A stretch of 64,000 nt of DNA from Caballeronia jiangsuensis (GCA_000648925.1 JFHF01000009.1:1-64000), one strand, 5' to 3'. Shown: positions 35,743 through 45,296, counted from the stretch's first letter. A program made the numbers and translations. The notes: generated from the sequence alone by a model not told the origin.

Positions 35743-36618
35743 TCACTTTTCCGTGGCGACTTTGTCCTGTGTGCGCGTGGTGAAGTCGGACGCGTCATGG
35801 CGCTCGTGCAACTGGGTCGAAGGCTCGCCGAAGGTACGGTTGACCATGCGGCCGCGCTGCACGGCGGGACGCGCGCCGATCGTGTCGGCCCAGCGTCGCA
35901 CATGCCTGTATTCGTGGACGGAAAGGAACTCGGCCGCATCGTATAGCCAACCGTTCACGAGGCCGCCGTACCACGGAAAGATTGCTATATCCGCGATGGT
36001 GTACGCGTCGCCGGCGATATACGCGCTGTCCGCGAGACGCTTGTCGAGCACATCGAGTTGACGCTTCACTTCCATCGCGAAGCGGTCGATCGGATACTCC
36101 ATCTTGCTCGGCGCATAAGCATAGAAATGCCCGAAGCCGCCGCCGAGATACGGCGCGCTGCCCATTTGCCAGAAGAGCCACGACAGGCATTCCGCGCGCT
36201 GTGCGGGGTCCGTCGGCACCAATGCACGGAACTTTTCCGCGAGATAGAGCAGGATCGCGCCGGATTCGAATACGCGCACGGGCGTCGCGCCGCTGCGGTC
36301 CACCAGCGCCGGAATCTTCGAATTCGGATTGATGTCCACGAAGCCACTGCCGAACTGATCGCCATCGCCGATGCGAATGAGCCACGCATCGTACTCCGCG
36401 CCGCGATGACCGAGCGCGAGCAGCTCTTCGAGCATCACGGTGACCTTCACGCCATTGGGTGTTGCCAGCGAATAGAGCTGCAACGGATGACGGCCGACCG
36501 GCAACGCCTTCTCATGCGTCGATCCGGAGATCGGCCGGTTGATACTGGCAAAACGTCCGCCGCTTTCCTTGGTCCAGGTCCACACGGCCGGCGGCACGTA
36601 CTCGGGCAATGCGCTCAT
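35743..36618 (-). CDS. yghU: Glutathione S-transferase-fold protein YghU
   Basis: A 291-residue member of the YghU/nu-class glutathione transferases. The N-terminal extension (YVPPAVWTWTKESGGRFASINRP) is diagnostic; the thioredoxin-like part has TPNGVKVTVMLEELL with the conserved Asn after Pro, and PALVDRSG then FESGAILLYLAEKF. Relatives bind two glutathiones and act as disulfide reductases or organic peroxidases. Soluble. It fits the redox flavour of the genes at 37-46 kb but is separated from them by 113 bases. Confidence 0.87.
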   Translation of the reverse strand: MSALPEYVPPAVWTWTKESGGRFASINRPISGSTHEKALPVGRHPLQLYSLATPNGVKVTVMLEELLALGHRGAEYDAWLIRIGDGDQFGSGFVDINPNSKIPALVDRSGATPVRVFESGAILLYLAEKFRALVPTDPAQRAECLSWLFWQMGSAPYLGGGFGHFYAYAPSKMEYPIDRFAMEVKRQLDVLDKRLADSAYIAGDAYTIADIAIFPWYGGLVNGWLYDAAEFLSVHEYRHVRRWADTIGARPAVQRGRMVNRTFGEPSTQLHERHDASDFTTRTQDKVATEK

Positions 36619-36731
36619 GCTTCACGCTCCTCGTTGCAATTCGATTGGATTCGCCCGAGGTTAGCAGTTCGACGGCAAACGTGCTCGACCGCGCCTGGTA
36701 CGATCGGCGCGTATCGCAGCATGACGCAGCG

Positions 36732-37112
36732 TCATCGGCCCGCTTCGCGCTTCTCCTGTTCTTCGACCGTGAGTATGGCTTCGGGCATCGCGTCGAGACG
36801 CGCTTTGGGAATGGGCACGCCGCTTTCGTCGGAGAGACCGTAGGTGCCGTCCGCGATCTTCGCCAATGCCCGCACGATGTCGCCGATGCGCCCGTCGTTC
36901 ACGTTGCGCAATGCCTGATTCGCGATGTCCTGCTCCATGCGCTGGGCATCGTCCTCATACTCTTCGGCTTCGGAACCGCGCTCTTCCTGCAAGCGACGCT
37001 CAGCCGCGATGCCGCCTTCCTCGTTGCCCAGCAATTCGCGTTTCAGCGCCAGGAGACGCTCGCGTTGTTTCGCGATGAAGTCGTCGCTCAAGCCGCTTTG
37101 TTGGCTGGCCAT
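36732..37112 (-). CDS. TraR/DksA-like protein without zinc cysteines
   Basis: A 126-residue helical protein. Residues 10-85 are predicted coiled-coil-like, with an acidic run (EAEEYEDDAQRME). The C-terminal segment keeps the DksA framework GTYGLSDESG...IPKARLDAMPEA, but all four zinc-finger Cys positions are replaced (Ser 94, Ser 97, Thr 115, Glu 118). DksA relatives bind the RNA polymerase secondary channel. A GGAG sits 7 bases before the ATG at 37112, so that start is used rather than 37118. It follows clpK by 33 bases. Confidence 0.8.
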   Translation of the reverse strand: MASQQSGLSDDFIAKQRERLLALKRELLGNEEGGIAAERRLQEERGSEAEEYEDDAQRMEQDIANQALRNVNDGRIGDIVRALAKIADGTYGLSDESGVPIPKARLDAMPEAILTVEEQEKREAGR

Positions 37113-37145
37113 GTTCATGCTCCATGAAAAGATGACTGGAAGCGA

Positions 37146-39929
37146 TCAGCTTTCGCTCTTCGCGGATTCCTTCTTGCCTTCGGCCTTCGTCGCGCTTTTC
37201 TTCGCGGCGGGCCTGGCTTTCTTTTCCTTTTCCTTCGATTGCGCCGAGGCTTCGACCTTGGTGAACGCGACCTTGTCGGCTTCCTTGTCGAAGCTCACAT
37301 CGACCGTATCGCCTGACTTCAGCTTGTCGCCGAGAATCTCCTTCGCGAGATGCGTTTCCAGTTCCTGACGAATCTGGCGTTTCAATTCGCGCGCGCCGAA
37401 CTCGGGCCGATAACCCACCTCGGCGAGATGATCGATGACCGGTTCCTGAACCTTGAGCGTAATGTCCTGCGCCGCGGCGGTGCGCTTCACGCGATCGATC
37501 TGAATCCGCACGATCGAGCGGATGTTCTCGCGCGAAAGCCCATGAAATACGATGATTTCATCGATACGGTTCAGGAACTCCGGACGAAAGTGGCCTTTGA
37601 GCACGTCCATCAGCTTCGCGCGCATGGCCTTCTCCGAGTCGCGTTCCTTGTCGCTCTTCTCTAGGTTGTCCATGATGACGGACGCGCCGAGATTGCTCGT
37701 CGCGATGATGATCGTGTTGCTGAAATCGACCACGCGACCTTTGCCATCAGTGAGGCGGCCATCGTCGAAAACCTGTAGCAGCACGTTGTTCACGTCGGGA
37801 TGCGCCTTTTCGATTTCATCGAGCAGGATCACGCTGTACGGACGGCGGCGCACGCGTTCGGTCAACTGACCGCCCTCGTCATAACCGACATATCCCGGCG
37901 GCGCGCCGATGAGTCTCGCCACCGCATGCCGCTCCATATACTCCGACATGTCGATGCGAATCACCGCCTGTTCGTCGCCGAACACGGTTTCCGCGAGCGC
38001 CTTCGCGAGTTCGGTCTTGCCGACGCCGGTCGGGCCGAGAAAGAGGAACGTCGCGATCGGCCGGTTCATCTGACCCATGCCCGCGCGCGAGAGACGCACT
38101 GCATCGCTGACGGCGACGACGGCTTCGTCCTGCCCGACGACGCGCTCGCGCAGCTTGTTTTCCATGTCGAGCAGCTTCTGACGCTCTTCCTGCGTGAGCT
38201 CGGTGACGGGAATGCCCGTGAGACGCGACACGACTTCCGCGACCGATGCGACCGTCACTTCGAGCGTCTCCGATCCGGTCTTGCGTTGCCACGCTTCGGT
38301 CAGTTCATCGAGCTTCGCCTGCTTCTCGTTGATGCGTTCCTCGAAGCCCTTCGCCTGATCGAAGCGCTTGCGCGAGGACGCGTAATCCTGCTCGCGCTTC
38401 AATTGCGCGATCTCCGCTTCGAGTTCCTGAATCTCGGGCGGACGCGACTTCGAACGGATGCGTACCCGCGCCGCCGCCTGATCGATAAGATCGATAGCCT
38501 TGTCCGGCAGATAACGCGACGTGATGTATCGATCCGATAACTCCGCCGCCGCGACGAACGCATCGTCGGCGAAAGTCACCTGATGATGTGCTTCGAGCTT
38601 GTCGCGCAAGCCGCGCAGAATGACGATGGTCTGCTCGACCGTCGGCTCGGGCACGAGCACCGGCTGAAAGCGCCGTTCCAGCGCGGCGTCCTTCTCGATG
38701 TACTTTTGATACTCGTTGAGCGTGGTCGCACCGATCAGGCTCAGCTCGCCGCGTGCGAGCGCGGGCTTCAGCACGTTTGCGATATCCAGTCCGCCTTCGC
38801 CGCCGCCCTGACCCGCGCCGACGATCGTATGCAGCTCGTCGATGAACACGATCAACTCGTGCTGCTTCGCGGAAATCTCGTCGATGAGCTGCTTGGCGCG
38901 CTCTTCGAATTCACCGCGATACTTCGCGCCCGCGACCATCGAATTGATGTTGATCTCGACGAGCCGCTTGTTGCGCAGGTCCTCGGGCACATCGTCATTG
39001 ACGATGCGCTGCGCGAGTCCTTCGACGATCGCGGTCTTGCCGACACCCGGCTCGCCGATCAGGACAGGGTTGTTCTTCTTGCGCCGCGCGAGCACTTCGA
39101 TCGTGCTCTCGATTTCCTGCGCGCGCCCGAGCACGGGATCGAGCTTGCCTTGCCGCGCCATCGCGGTGAGATCGCGGCCGAACTTGTCGAGTGTCGGCGT
39201 GCCGGTGGGTGTATCGACACGCCCGTCTTCCGCGCCCTTGCCGACGACTTTCACCACCTTCTGACGCAAGGCCTCGGACGTGACGCCGTATTTCTTCAGA
39301 AGCGTGCCCGCGATGCTGTCGGGCACGGAAGCGAGACCGATCAGCACATGCTCGGGACCGACATAAGAGTGACCGAGTTCGCGCGACGCCTGAAATGCGT
39401 ACTGAAACGCCTTCTTGAGACGCGGCGAAATCGTCATCTTCTCGACCGGCGCGTCGGGTTCCGCTTTGCCTTTCTGCGCGTGCTCGTCGATATAGCGCTT
39501 GATGTCGTCGGGCGAAAGCTTCAACTCCTTGAACAGCGCCTGAACGACGTCGGTATCGGCGAGCACGTACAGCACCTGTTCGGTATCGAGTTCGGTCTTC
39601 TGCAGTTCGTGTGCCTTTTCAGCGGCACGCTGCAGCAGTTCCATCGTCTGCTCGCTGAAGGCATCGGTGACATCGACGGAATCGCGCGGCACCGAGGCCA
39701 CCATGTCTTCATCGTCGTTCTCATCGCCGGCATCGGGCATGCCGCCCATCAGGCGCGACAGCCCGCCGCCGCCCAACAGCGAATCGAACGGGTTCAACAT
39801 GCTTTGATGCCGCATCAACTGGCGGTAGTCGTATTCGCAGATCGACATCGACTTGCGTTGGCCGTTCTGCACGACGGTCACTTGTGCAACCGCGGGCCGG
39901 GCATGACAAATTTCGCAAAGGGCAGCCAT
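37146..39929 (-). CDS. clpK: ClpK/ClpG-type AAA+ disaggregase
   Basis: A 927-residue double AAA+ unfoldase. The N-terminal domain has CxxC at residues 5-8 and a third Cys at 31, as in ClpK/ClpG. A Clp_N-like helical domain follows (about 85-230), then AAA1 with Walker A GEPGVGKT at 292-299, a short coiled-coil middle domain (about 490-555) and AAA2 with GPTGVGKT at 632-639. The LGF/IGL-type ClpP-docking tripeptide expected before FRPEFLNR is not seen, which suits a stand-alone disaggregase. A Lys/Ala-rich tail ends it. GGAG precedes the ATG at 39929. ClpK confers heat tolerance in Klebsiella. Confidence 0.85.
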   Translation of the reverse strand: MAALCEICHARPAVAQVTVVQNGQRKSMSICEYDYRQLMRHQSMLNPFDSLLGGGGLSRLMGGMPDAGDENDDEDMVASVPRDSVDVTDAFSEQTMELLQRAAEKAHELQKTELDTEQVLYVLADTDVVQALFKELKLSPDDIKRYIDEHAQKGKAEPDAPVEKMTISPRLKKAFQYAFQASRELGHSYVGPEHVLIGLASVPDSIAGTLLKKYGVTSEALRQKVVKVVGKGAEDGRVDTPTGTPTLDKFGRDLTAMARQGKLDPVLGRAQEIESTIEVLARRKKNNPVLIGEPGVGKTAIVEGLAQRIVNDDVPEDLRNKRLVEININSMVAGAKYRGEFEERAKQLIDEISAKQHELIVFIDELHTIVGAGQGGGEGGLDIANVLKPALARGELSLIGATTLNEYQKYIEKDAALERRFQPVLVPEPTVEQTIVILRGLRDKLEAHHQVTFADDAFVAAAELSDRYITSRYLPDKAIDLIDQAAARVRIRSKSRPPEIQELEAEIAQLKREQDYASSRKRFDQAKGFEERINEKQAKLDELTEAWQRKTGSETLEVTVASVAEVVSRLTGIPVTELTQEERQKLLDMENKLRERVVGQDEAVVAVSDAVRLSRAGMGQMNRPIATFLFLGPTGVGKTELAKALAETVFGDEQAVIRIDMSEYMERHAVARLIGAPPGYVGYDEGGQLTERVRRRPYSVILLDEIEKAHPDVNNVLLQVFDDGRLTDGKGRVVDFSNTIIIATSNLGASVIMDNLEKSDKERDSEKAMRAKLMDVLKGHFRPEFLNRIDEIIVFHGLSRENIRSIVRIQIDRVKRTAAAQDITLKVQEPVIDHLAEVGYRPEFGARELKRQIRQELETHLAKEILGDKLKSGDTVDVSFDKEADKVAFTKVEASAQSKEKEKKARPAAKKSATKAEGKKESAKSES

Positions 39930-40077
39930 GATCGTTATCTCCATGTTCAGGACGGTCGATGCCCGGCCCGAACGATCACGCGCCCTACGATGCAATCGTC
40001 AACTCAGGCCGCACCACCGCCAGAAAAGCAGTGCATTCCCCTCATAGGTTTTCTTATCGGCAATTCTTCTGATGCGG

Positions 40078-40881
40078 CTACTCGCCAGCCGCGATGGAAA
40101 CGGAAGCCTCGCTCGTCAACATCAGAAACGTGAGCGTTTCGCGCAGATAGAGCTGTACGGCTGTGTCGGTATGGCTCGTATAGCCGATCGACAAATCCTG
40201 TCCGATATGCAGTTCGTAGTCGCCGCCGCGCGTGGACAGCACGCAGCCGCCCTGGAGCGCGGGCGCCCATACGAGATCGCCGCTCACGATGCGCTTGATA
40301 TGCTGGATGACCGGATAACCCTGATCGCTCGCTTCGGCGAGCGCGGTATAGGCATCCGCGCCGAGCAGCACGGAGTAGGGGCCATCGACGCCGGCGAGAC
40401 GCAGCTTTTCGAGCGCCTGGCTGATCGCGGCGGGATAGTCGGCGACGTCGGCGGGCAGAAACGTGGGCGCGTTCGAACTGCCTTCGCGAATGCCGGTGAT
40501 GCCGGCGGCCGCGAAGCCGTCGAAGATCGCGCTGTCCTCGGCGAGCGCGAGCTCGTTCGCGGCGGTCTTGGCGGGCTGCCAGTCGCCATCGTTCGAGCCG
40601 CGCTCCACGCTGTCGATGGCTTCACGTTGCAGCGTGAACGGCACGGTGAGCTGCACGAGTTGCTTCACGTCGTACAGGTTCGCGAGGACGCCTTGCTTCG
40701 GCGCTGCGATCTTCGTCTGATGTCCCGTGCCGATACCCGACAGCGCGACGCCGCCGGGACTCGTCACGTCGACGACACGGCGGCCCGCAAGCGCGCGCTT
40801 GAAGGTGCGGGCGACTTCCGCTTCGATCTGCGACCATGCGGCGCCGGAGATCGGCGCAAGCTCTCGATGCAGGTTATTCAT
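40078..40881 (-). CDS. Encapsulin shell protein
   Basis: A 267-residue encapsulin (Linocin_M18, HK97-type fold), the usual length of a 60-subunit T=1 shell. The N-terminus (NNLHRELAPISGAAWSQIE) and the segment RRVVDVTSPGG near residue 35 are characteristic. It self-assembles into a protein nanocompartment. It overlaps the upstream DyP gene by 8 bases, and that protein carries the matching cargo tail, so the pair is a complete classical encapsulin system. Confidence 0.9.
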   Translation of the reverse strand: MNNLHRELAPISGAAWSQIEAEVARTFKRALAGRRVVDVTSPGGVALSGIGTGHQTKIAAPKQGVLANLYDVKQLVQLTVPFTLQREAIDSVERGSNDGDWQPAKTAANELALAEDSAIFDGFAAAGITGIREGSSNAPTFLPADVADYPAAISQALEKLRLAGVDGPYSVLLGADAYTALAEASDQGYPVIQHIKRIVSGDLVWAPALQGGCVLSTRGGDYELHIGQDLSIGYTSHTDTAVQLYLRETLTFLMLTSEASVSIAAGE

Positions 40882-41917
40882 CTTGTGATGTTCCTTTGAG
40901 TGAGCCGATGTTCAATGTGCCTTCGCTTTCGTTCTCGTGCTGACTATCGCCGATGGAGGCCGGCGCCGCGTTCGGGTTCCGGTCGGGCAGCTGGTCGAGC
41001 AGATCGTTGGACGGCACGAAGAAGAGGCCGCCCGTTACCGCGCGGCTGTAGTCGAGCAGCCGGTCGTAGTTGCCCGGCGGCCTGCCGACGAACATGTTCT
41101 CCATCATCTGCTCGATCGGCGCGGGCGTGCGCGCATAGCCGATGAAATACGTGCCGAACTCCTTCGCGCCCGGACGGCCGAAAGCCATGTTGTGCCGGAG
41201 AATCTTCACTTCCTTGCCGTTATCGTCGATCGTCGTGAGCGAGCTGTGCGAACAGGAAGGCTTGATCGATTCGTCGAGCTCGACATCGGATAACTTTTCG
41301 CGCCCGATGATCTTCTCCTGCTGCTCGACGGTGAGGCCGTTCCACGCATCCAGGTTATGCAGATACTTCTGCACGATCACATAGCTGCCGCCCGCGAAAT
41401 CCGGATCTTCTTCATCGATGATCGTGTAGCGTGCGGCGCTCTTGCCGCTCGGATTTTCAGTGCCGTCGACGAAGCCGACCATGTCGCGCAAATCGAAGTA
41501 GCGAAAGCCATGCACTTCATCGACGACCGTGACCGCATCGCCGAGCTTGTTGAGCATCTGCGATGCGAGCTCGAAGCACAGGTCCATGTGATCGGCGCGG
41601 ATATGCAGGAGCATGTCGCCGGGCGTCGCGATCGCGCGGCGATCGCCCTGGCCGAACTCGCGAAACGGATGCAGCGAAGCGGGGCGCGGCGCGCCGAAGA
41701 GCCGATCCCACGCATCGGCGCCGAAGCCGCAAACGCAGGACAAGTTTGCTGTGGGCGCACGGGTGCCGACCGCGCGGACCAGCGCCGCGATATCGCCGCA
41801 CCATGAGCGCACGACATCGGCTTTGTCTTCGCCGTGCGCCACGGTTGCGACGATGAAGATCGCGCTTCGAGAAATCGGATTACAGACTGCTTGTGGTTCG
41901 GGTGTGTTGTTGGGCAT
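40874..41917 (-). CDS. DyP-type peroxidase, encapsulin cargo
   Basis: A 347-residue dye-decolourising peroxidase. The GxxDG motif is GFVDG with Asp 151, and the proximal heme ligand is expected at His 242 in RHNMAFG, with the Arg in FIGYAR. The C-terminus holds a cargo-loading peptide GTLNIGSLKG at residues 333-342 after a Pro/Ala/Glu-rich linker; this targets the enzyme into the encapsulin made from the next gene. It uses hydrogen peroxide to oxidise diverse substrates. The ATG at 41917 lacks a clear ribosome site. Confidence 0.9.
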   Translation of the reverse strand: MPNNTPEPQAVCNPISRSAIFIVATVAHGEDKADVVRSWCGDIAALVRAVGTRAPTANLSCVCGFGADAWDRLFGAPRPASLHPFREFGQGDRRAIATPGDMLLHIRADHMDLCFELASQMLNKLGDAVTVVDEVHGFRYFDLRDMVGFVDGTENPSGKSAARYTIIDEEDPDFAGGSYVIVQKYLHNLDAWNGLTVEQQEKIIGREKLSDVELDESIKPSCSHSSLTTIDDNGKEVKILRHNMAFGRPGAKEFGTYFIGYARTPAPIEQMMENMFVGRPPGNYDRLLDYSRAVTGGLFFVPSNDLLDQLPDRNPNAAPASIGDSQHENESEGTLNIGSLKGTSQDE

Positions 41918-41986
41918 CTGAAGAGTTCGATTGCATGAAGCGGTTGATCGAATCGATCGACACATCACGGCGAATGCCCGCGCGTT

Positions 41987-42373
41987 TCAAAAGCGGCGCG
42001 CGAATGATCCCCGTGATATTCCGGGCGCGTTCCGGAAGCGACGAAATGGTCTATTTACCGGGCGTGAACGTGTGTCCGGAAAGTCGTTCCGTTTCGGTGG
42101 TGAACCACGTTGCGCGTGCCGCCGTGTTGCAACCCAGGAATGATTGGCGTGATCGGTGAGATGTTGCGTGATCACGCGCCGCGCCCGTTCGATGCCGTCG
42201 CGTATCGCCTCGTCCTGGGTGCGCCATTCCGGCTGAACGGTTTCGGGCCAGGGAGCGAGCGCGGCTTTGCCATCGCGATTCACGGAGAGGTCGGCCACCC
42301 ATGCGCCGCGTTCATTGCGTCGCGTCGCGACCGAGATGTCGAATCCCGCATAAACGTCAAAGGCAGATTCCAT
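41987..42373 (-). CDS. Hypothetical protein with Arg-rich C-terminus
   Basis: A 128-residue protein with an excellent ribosome site (GGAGGAACAG before the ATG). Residues 1-80 look like a small alpha/beta domain (YAGFDISVATRRNERGAWVADL), perhaps of the DUF6566 group, by recollection. From about residue 80 the composition changes to Arg/Pro/Ser, which could be a natural basic tail or read-through after a frameshift. It lies 69 bases upstream of the DyP gene on the same strand. Confidence 0.6.
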   Translation of the reverse strand: MESAFDVYAGFDISVATRRNERGAWVADLSVNRDGKAALAPWPETVQPEWRTQDEAIRDGIERARRVITQHLTDHANHSWVATRRHAQRGSPPKRNDFPDTRSRPVNRPFRRFRNAPGISRGSFARRF

Positions 42374-42587
42374 CTGTTCCTCCGATGCGGATCAAGACTG
42401 GGATAAAGGCAACCCGAAGATTCATAGGATTATATTGCCGATGTATTCCACGCGCTTTGAGCGCAAGCAGTGGACTGACGATACACCAACTCGATGCAAT
42501 GAATACTCCGGAACGCACGGTTTTGTAACATGACGGCGAGCGCGATGCCGTGATCCATATCATCCTTATCGACTGACAGGAGCGACT

Positions 42588-43313
42588 GTGAAACTGACCG
42601 ACTTCGACACGCTGACGTTCGACTGCTACGGCACGCTGATCGACTGGGAAACAGGGATTTTCGAGGCGCTGCGCCCGTTGCTGGATCGCGTCGAACCTGC
42701 ATTGACACGCGATCAGGTTCTGGAGGCGCACGCGCGTCACGAGTCGTCGCAGCAGAAGTACACGCCGGGCAAGCGCTATCAGGAGCTTCTGGCTATCGTC
42801 TATAAGCGGCTTGCGGAAGAGTGGGGCGTGTCCTTCACGCAGGACGATTGCATCGCTTATGGCCGCTCGATTCGCGATTGGCCGGCTTTCCCGGATTCCG
42901 TGGATGCACTCCGGTATCTGAAGCAGCATTACAAGCTCGTGATTCTGTCGAATGTCGATAACGAGAGCTTTGCCCATAGCAATGCAAGGCTACAGGTTGA
43001 ATTCGACGCGATCATGACGGCGGAAGATATCGGATCGTACAAGCCTTCGCCGCGCAATTTCGAATACATGCTGGAAAAGCTGGGCGAGCGCGGTATCCGG
43101 AAAGAAACCATTCTGCATACGGCCGAAAGCCTTTTCCACGATCACAAGCCCGCGAATGGATTCGGCCTTGCATCGTGCTGGATTTATCGCCGTCATTCGC
43201 AGCCCGGTTTCGGCGCGACGATGGACCCGGGCGCTCAGCCGAAAATCGACTTCCGATTCAACAGCATGGCGGAATTGGCGAACGCGCATCGCGAGGCGTT
43301 GCTCGATAAGTAG
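42588..43313 (+). CDS. HAD-superfamily hydrolase, haloacid dehalogenase type II-like
   Basis: A 241-residue HAD enzyme. Motif I is FDCYGTLIDW with nucleophile Asp 12, motif II is VILSNVD, and motif III Lys is in GSYKPSPRNF. The cap domain lies between residues 17 and 100. The overall pattern is close to L-2-haloacid dehalogenases, yet many such genes are phosphatases, so the substrate is open. It starts with GTG after an AGGAG. Confidence 0.8.
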   Translation: MKLTDFDTLTFDCYGTLIDWETGIFEALRPLLDRVEPALTRDQVLEAHARHESSQQKYTPGKRYQELLAIVYKRLAEEWGVSFTQDDCIAYGRSIRDWPAFPDSVDALRYLKQHYKLVILSNVDNESFAHSNARLQVEFDAIMTAEDIGSYKPSPRNFEYMLEKLGERGIRKETILHTAESLFHDHKPANGFGLASCWIYRRHSQPGFGATMDPGAQPKIDFRFNSMAELANAHREALLDK

Positions 43314-43420
43314 CTTGCGTGTCGGATCGAATTGAATCGGATGACTAACTACTAATTTGATGCAACTAACCGTCCATGTTTTATCCGATCTTTCACGGCT
43401 TCGCCATCGAGTAACAGCCG

Positions 43421-44053
43421 TCAGTCGAAGTCCACCTTGTTGCCGCGCCGCAGTTCGTCCAGCCGTCGAATCTGCGCGGGCATGATCCGCCCCAGCGACA
43501 GCGACGGAAGGCGATCGAGATCGAAGAATGCGACGGCATCGGTTTCCGCGCCGATCACGTCGCCCGCTCGCACGATCTCACCGAGGAAAACGAGCTTCCA
43601 GATATGAAATACCGACGGCGGATGAGGATGCTTCGCCGTATCCCAGGCCGCGAGCAGGCGAACGATCTCGACCGTATAGCCGCTTTCCTCGCGCGCTTCC
43701 TTGGCGGCGTTCTCGGCGGGAGAGAGTCCCACATCGGCCCAGCCGCCGGGAAGGGACCACAGTCCATCGGCCGCCTCGCGCACGAGCAGGATCTGTCCGG
43801 CGTCGTTGAATACGGCGCATCGGACGTCGAGTTTCGGGTTCGCATAGCCCGACTCGAACGCGAAGAGTTCGGCCACCTTGCCTGTTTCCATCGAGGCGAT
43901 ATCGGCGATTTGCGCATGAGCGATCGCCGCTATTTCCTCGTAACGCTCCTTGTCGAAGACGCCGGTCGCGTAGTGCAGTCCTGTTTGCGCGAGTGCGAGC
44001 AGGCGGCGAGCCTGTTCGAGTCGTCGATTGGACGATGGCTTATCGGCTTGCAT
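43421..44053 (-). CDS. NUDIX hydrolase with N-terminal helical domain
   Basis: A 210-residue protein. The first 60 residues form the small helical NUDIX_N_2 domain seen in ADP-ribose or nucleotide-sugar hydrolases; the NUDIX box GGWADVGLSPAENAAKE followed by AREESGY is complete. It hydrolyses nucleoside diphosphates linked to another moiety. The ATG at 44053 has AGGAG about 11 bases upstream; a GTG at 44065 overlapping the LysR stop is an alternative start that would couple the two genes. Confidence 0.83.
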   Translation of the reverse strand: MQADKPSSNRRLEQARRLLALAQTGLHYATGVFDKERYEEIAAIAHAQIADIASMETGKVAELFAFESGYANPKLDVRCAVFNDAGQILLVREAADGLWSLPGGWADVGLSPAENAAKEAREESGYTVEIVRLLAAWDTAKHPHPPSVFHIWKLVFLGEIVRAGDVIGAETDAVAFFDLDRLPSLSLGRIMPAQIRRLDELRRGNKVDFD

Positions 44054-44061
44054 GATGACGC

Positions 44062-44967
44062 TCACTCCTCGGTCTCGATGTATGACTGCGCCGCGATCAG
44101 CAGCCAGTGTTCGAATGTTCGCAGCAGCGGAGAGTTCTGCTTGCGCTCGGGATAGACGAGGTAGTAGCCCTTGTCGCTCGGCAAGGACAACTCGAAAGGC
44201 CGCACCAGTTCGTGAGAACGGAGTTCATGCGCGACCAGGAACCTCGGCACCAGTGCGATGCCGAGACCCGCTTTCGCCGCTTCGACGAGCATCGAGAACA
44301 ACTCGTATCGCTGACCCTTCATGCTGTCGACGTCATGCACGGCCGCCTGAGCCAGCCACTGCCGCCACGCATCCGGACGCGCCGACTGATGCAGCAACGT
44401 AAAGCCGGCGACGTCCCGCGGCGCGAGTTTCGCTCTGCCCGCAAGCAATCGCGGGCTGCACACGGCGGTGATCTCTTCTCCGAACAAATACTTCGCGACC
44501 GAACCGGGCCAGACCGGATCGCCGAAATGAATCGCGGCATCGAATGGCGTGTCCTTGAACAGAAACGGCGCGGCTCGCGTGGTCAGATTCACGACGATGT
44601 CATCGTGCGCCGCATAGAACTCGGGAAGCCTCGGGATCAGCCAGCGCGTGGCGAATGTCGGGATGACCGCGAGTTCGAGAATGCCGCCCGCGCTACGGTG
44701 CGCCATCGCGGCCAGCGTGTCGCGTTCGAGGCGCTCCAGGTTCTCCCGCACGCGCTTCGCGTAGATCTCGCCTGCTTCGGTGAGACTGATTCTTCGCTTG
44801 AAGCGGTTGAAAAGCGGCGTCCCGAGATATTCCTCCAGGCTCGCGACCTGACGTCCCACCGCACTCTGTGTCAGCGACAGCTCTTCGGCCGTGCGAGTGA
44901 AGCTCAGATGTCGGGCTGCCGCCTCGAAGGCGATCAAAGCATCGATGCTCGGTATCTTGCGTCTCAC
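44062..44967 (-). CDS. GcvA-like LysR regulator
   Basis: A 301-residue LysR regulator of the GcvA/AmpR-like group: HTH LSFTRTAEELSLTQSAVGRQVASLEEYL, then the family-specific LAVIPTFATRWLIPRL. It precedes the NUDIX gene, which it overlaps or abuts, and is divergent from the small gene at 45030. Target not known. Confidence 0.86.
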   Translation of the reverse strand: MRRKIPSIDALIAFEAAARHLSFTRTAEELSLTQSAVGRQVASLEEYLGTPLFNRFKRRISLTEAGEIYAKRVRENLERLERDTLAAMAHRSAGGILELAVIPTFATRWLIPRLPEFYAAHDDIVVNLTTRAAPFLFKDTPFDAAIHFGDPVWPGSVAKYLFGEEITAVCSPRLLAGRAKLAPRDVAGFTLLHQSARPDAWRQWLAQAAVHDVDSMKGQRYELFSMLVEAAKAGLGIALVPRFLVAHELRSHELVRPFELSLPSDKGYYLVYPERKQNSPLLRTFEHWLLIAAQSYIETEE

Positions 44968-45029
44968 ACATCCTTCCCGTTACGCACAACGTTGAGTATT
45001 TATTTCGTTTGCAGGCCATTAATGGTGCC

Positions 45030-45281
45030 ATGAGAATCGATCCGACATCACCGCTTTATGAACCGGACGTTCTTATCCAAAACATGAACCACTATATCGA
45101 CGACGACGCATTCTCTTTCCAGGCCTTCCTGAAAGGTCATTTTCCCACGTCGAAGCATGTCATCGACAAGGCGCGCAGTTCGTCATATTCGAAGCTGCTG
45201 GAAGGACCCGTTGCGATCATGGCCGGCAATGTCCCGGAACGCGCGGACGCCAATTCGGCCGCCATTCTGGGCTACAACTGA
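45030..45281 (+). CDS. Small hypothetical protein
   Basis: An 83-residue acidic protein ending SAAILGYN, with coding-like base usage. The ATG at 45030 is chosen; an in-frame ATG at 45009 would add seven residues. The gene ends 15 bases before ndh and is probably co-transcribed. The middle part (FLKGHFPTSKHVIDKARSSS) has no domain I recognise. It may be a small regulator or a remnant. Confidence 0.5.
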   Translation: MRIDPTSPLYEPDVLIQNMNHYIDDDAFSFQAFLKGHFPTSKHVIDKARSSSYSKLLEGPVAIMAGNVPERADANSAAILGYN

Positions 45282-45296
45282 ACGAGAGGGCAGCCG

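Noticed and set aside
36720..36734. Palindrome ATGACGC-a-GCGTCAT as terminator of the DksA-like gene
   Set aside because: One-base loop and no T run, and it overlaps the stop codon; not a credible terminator.
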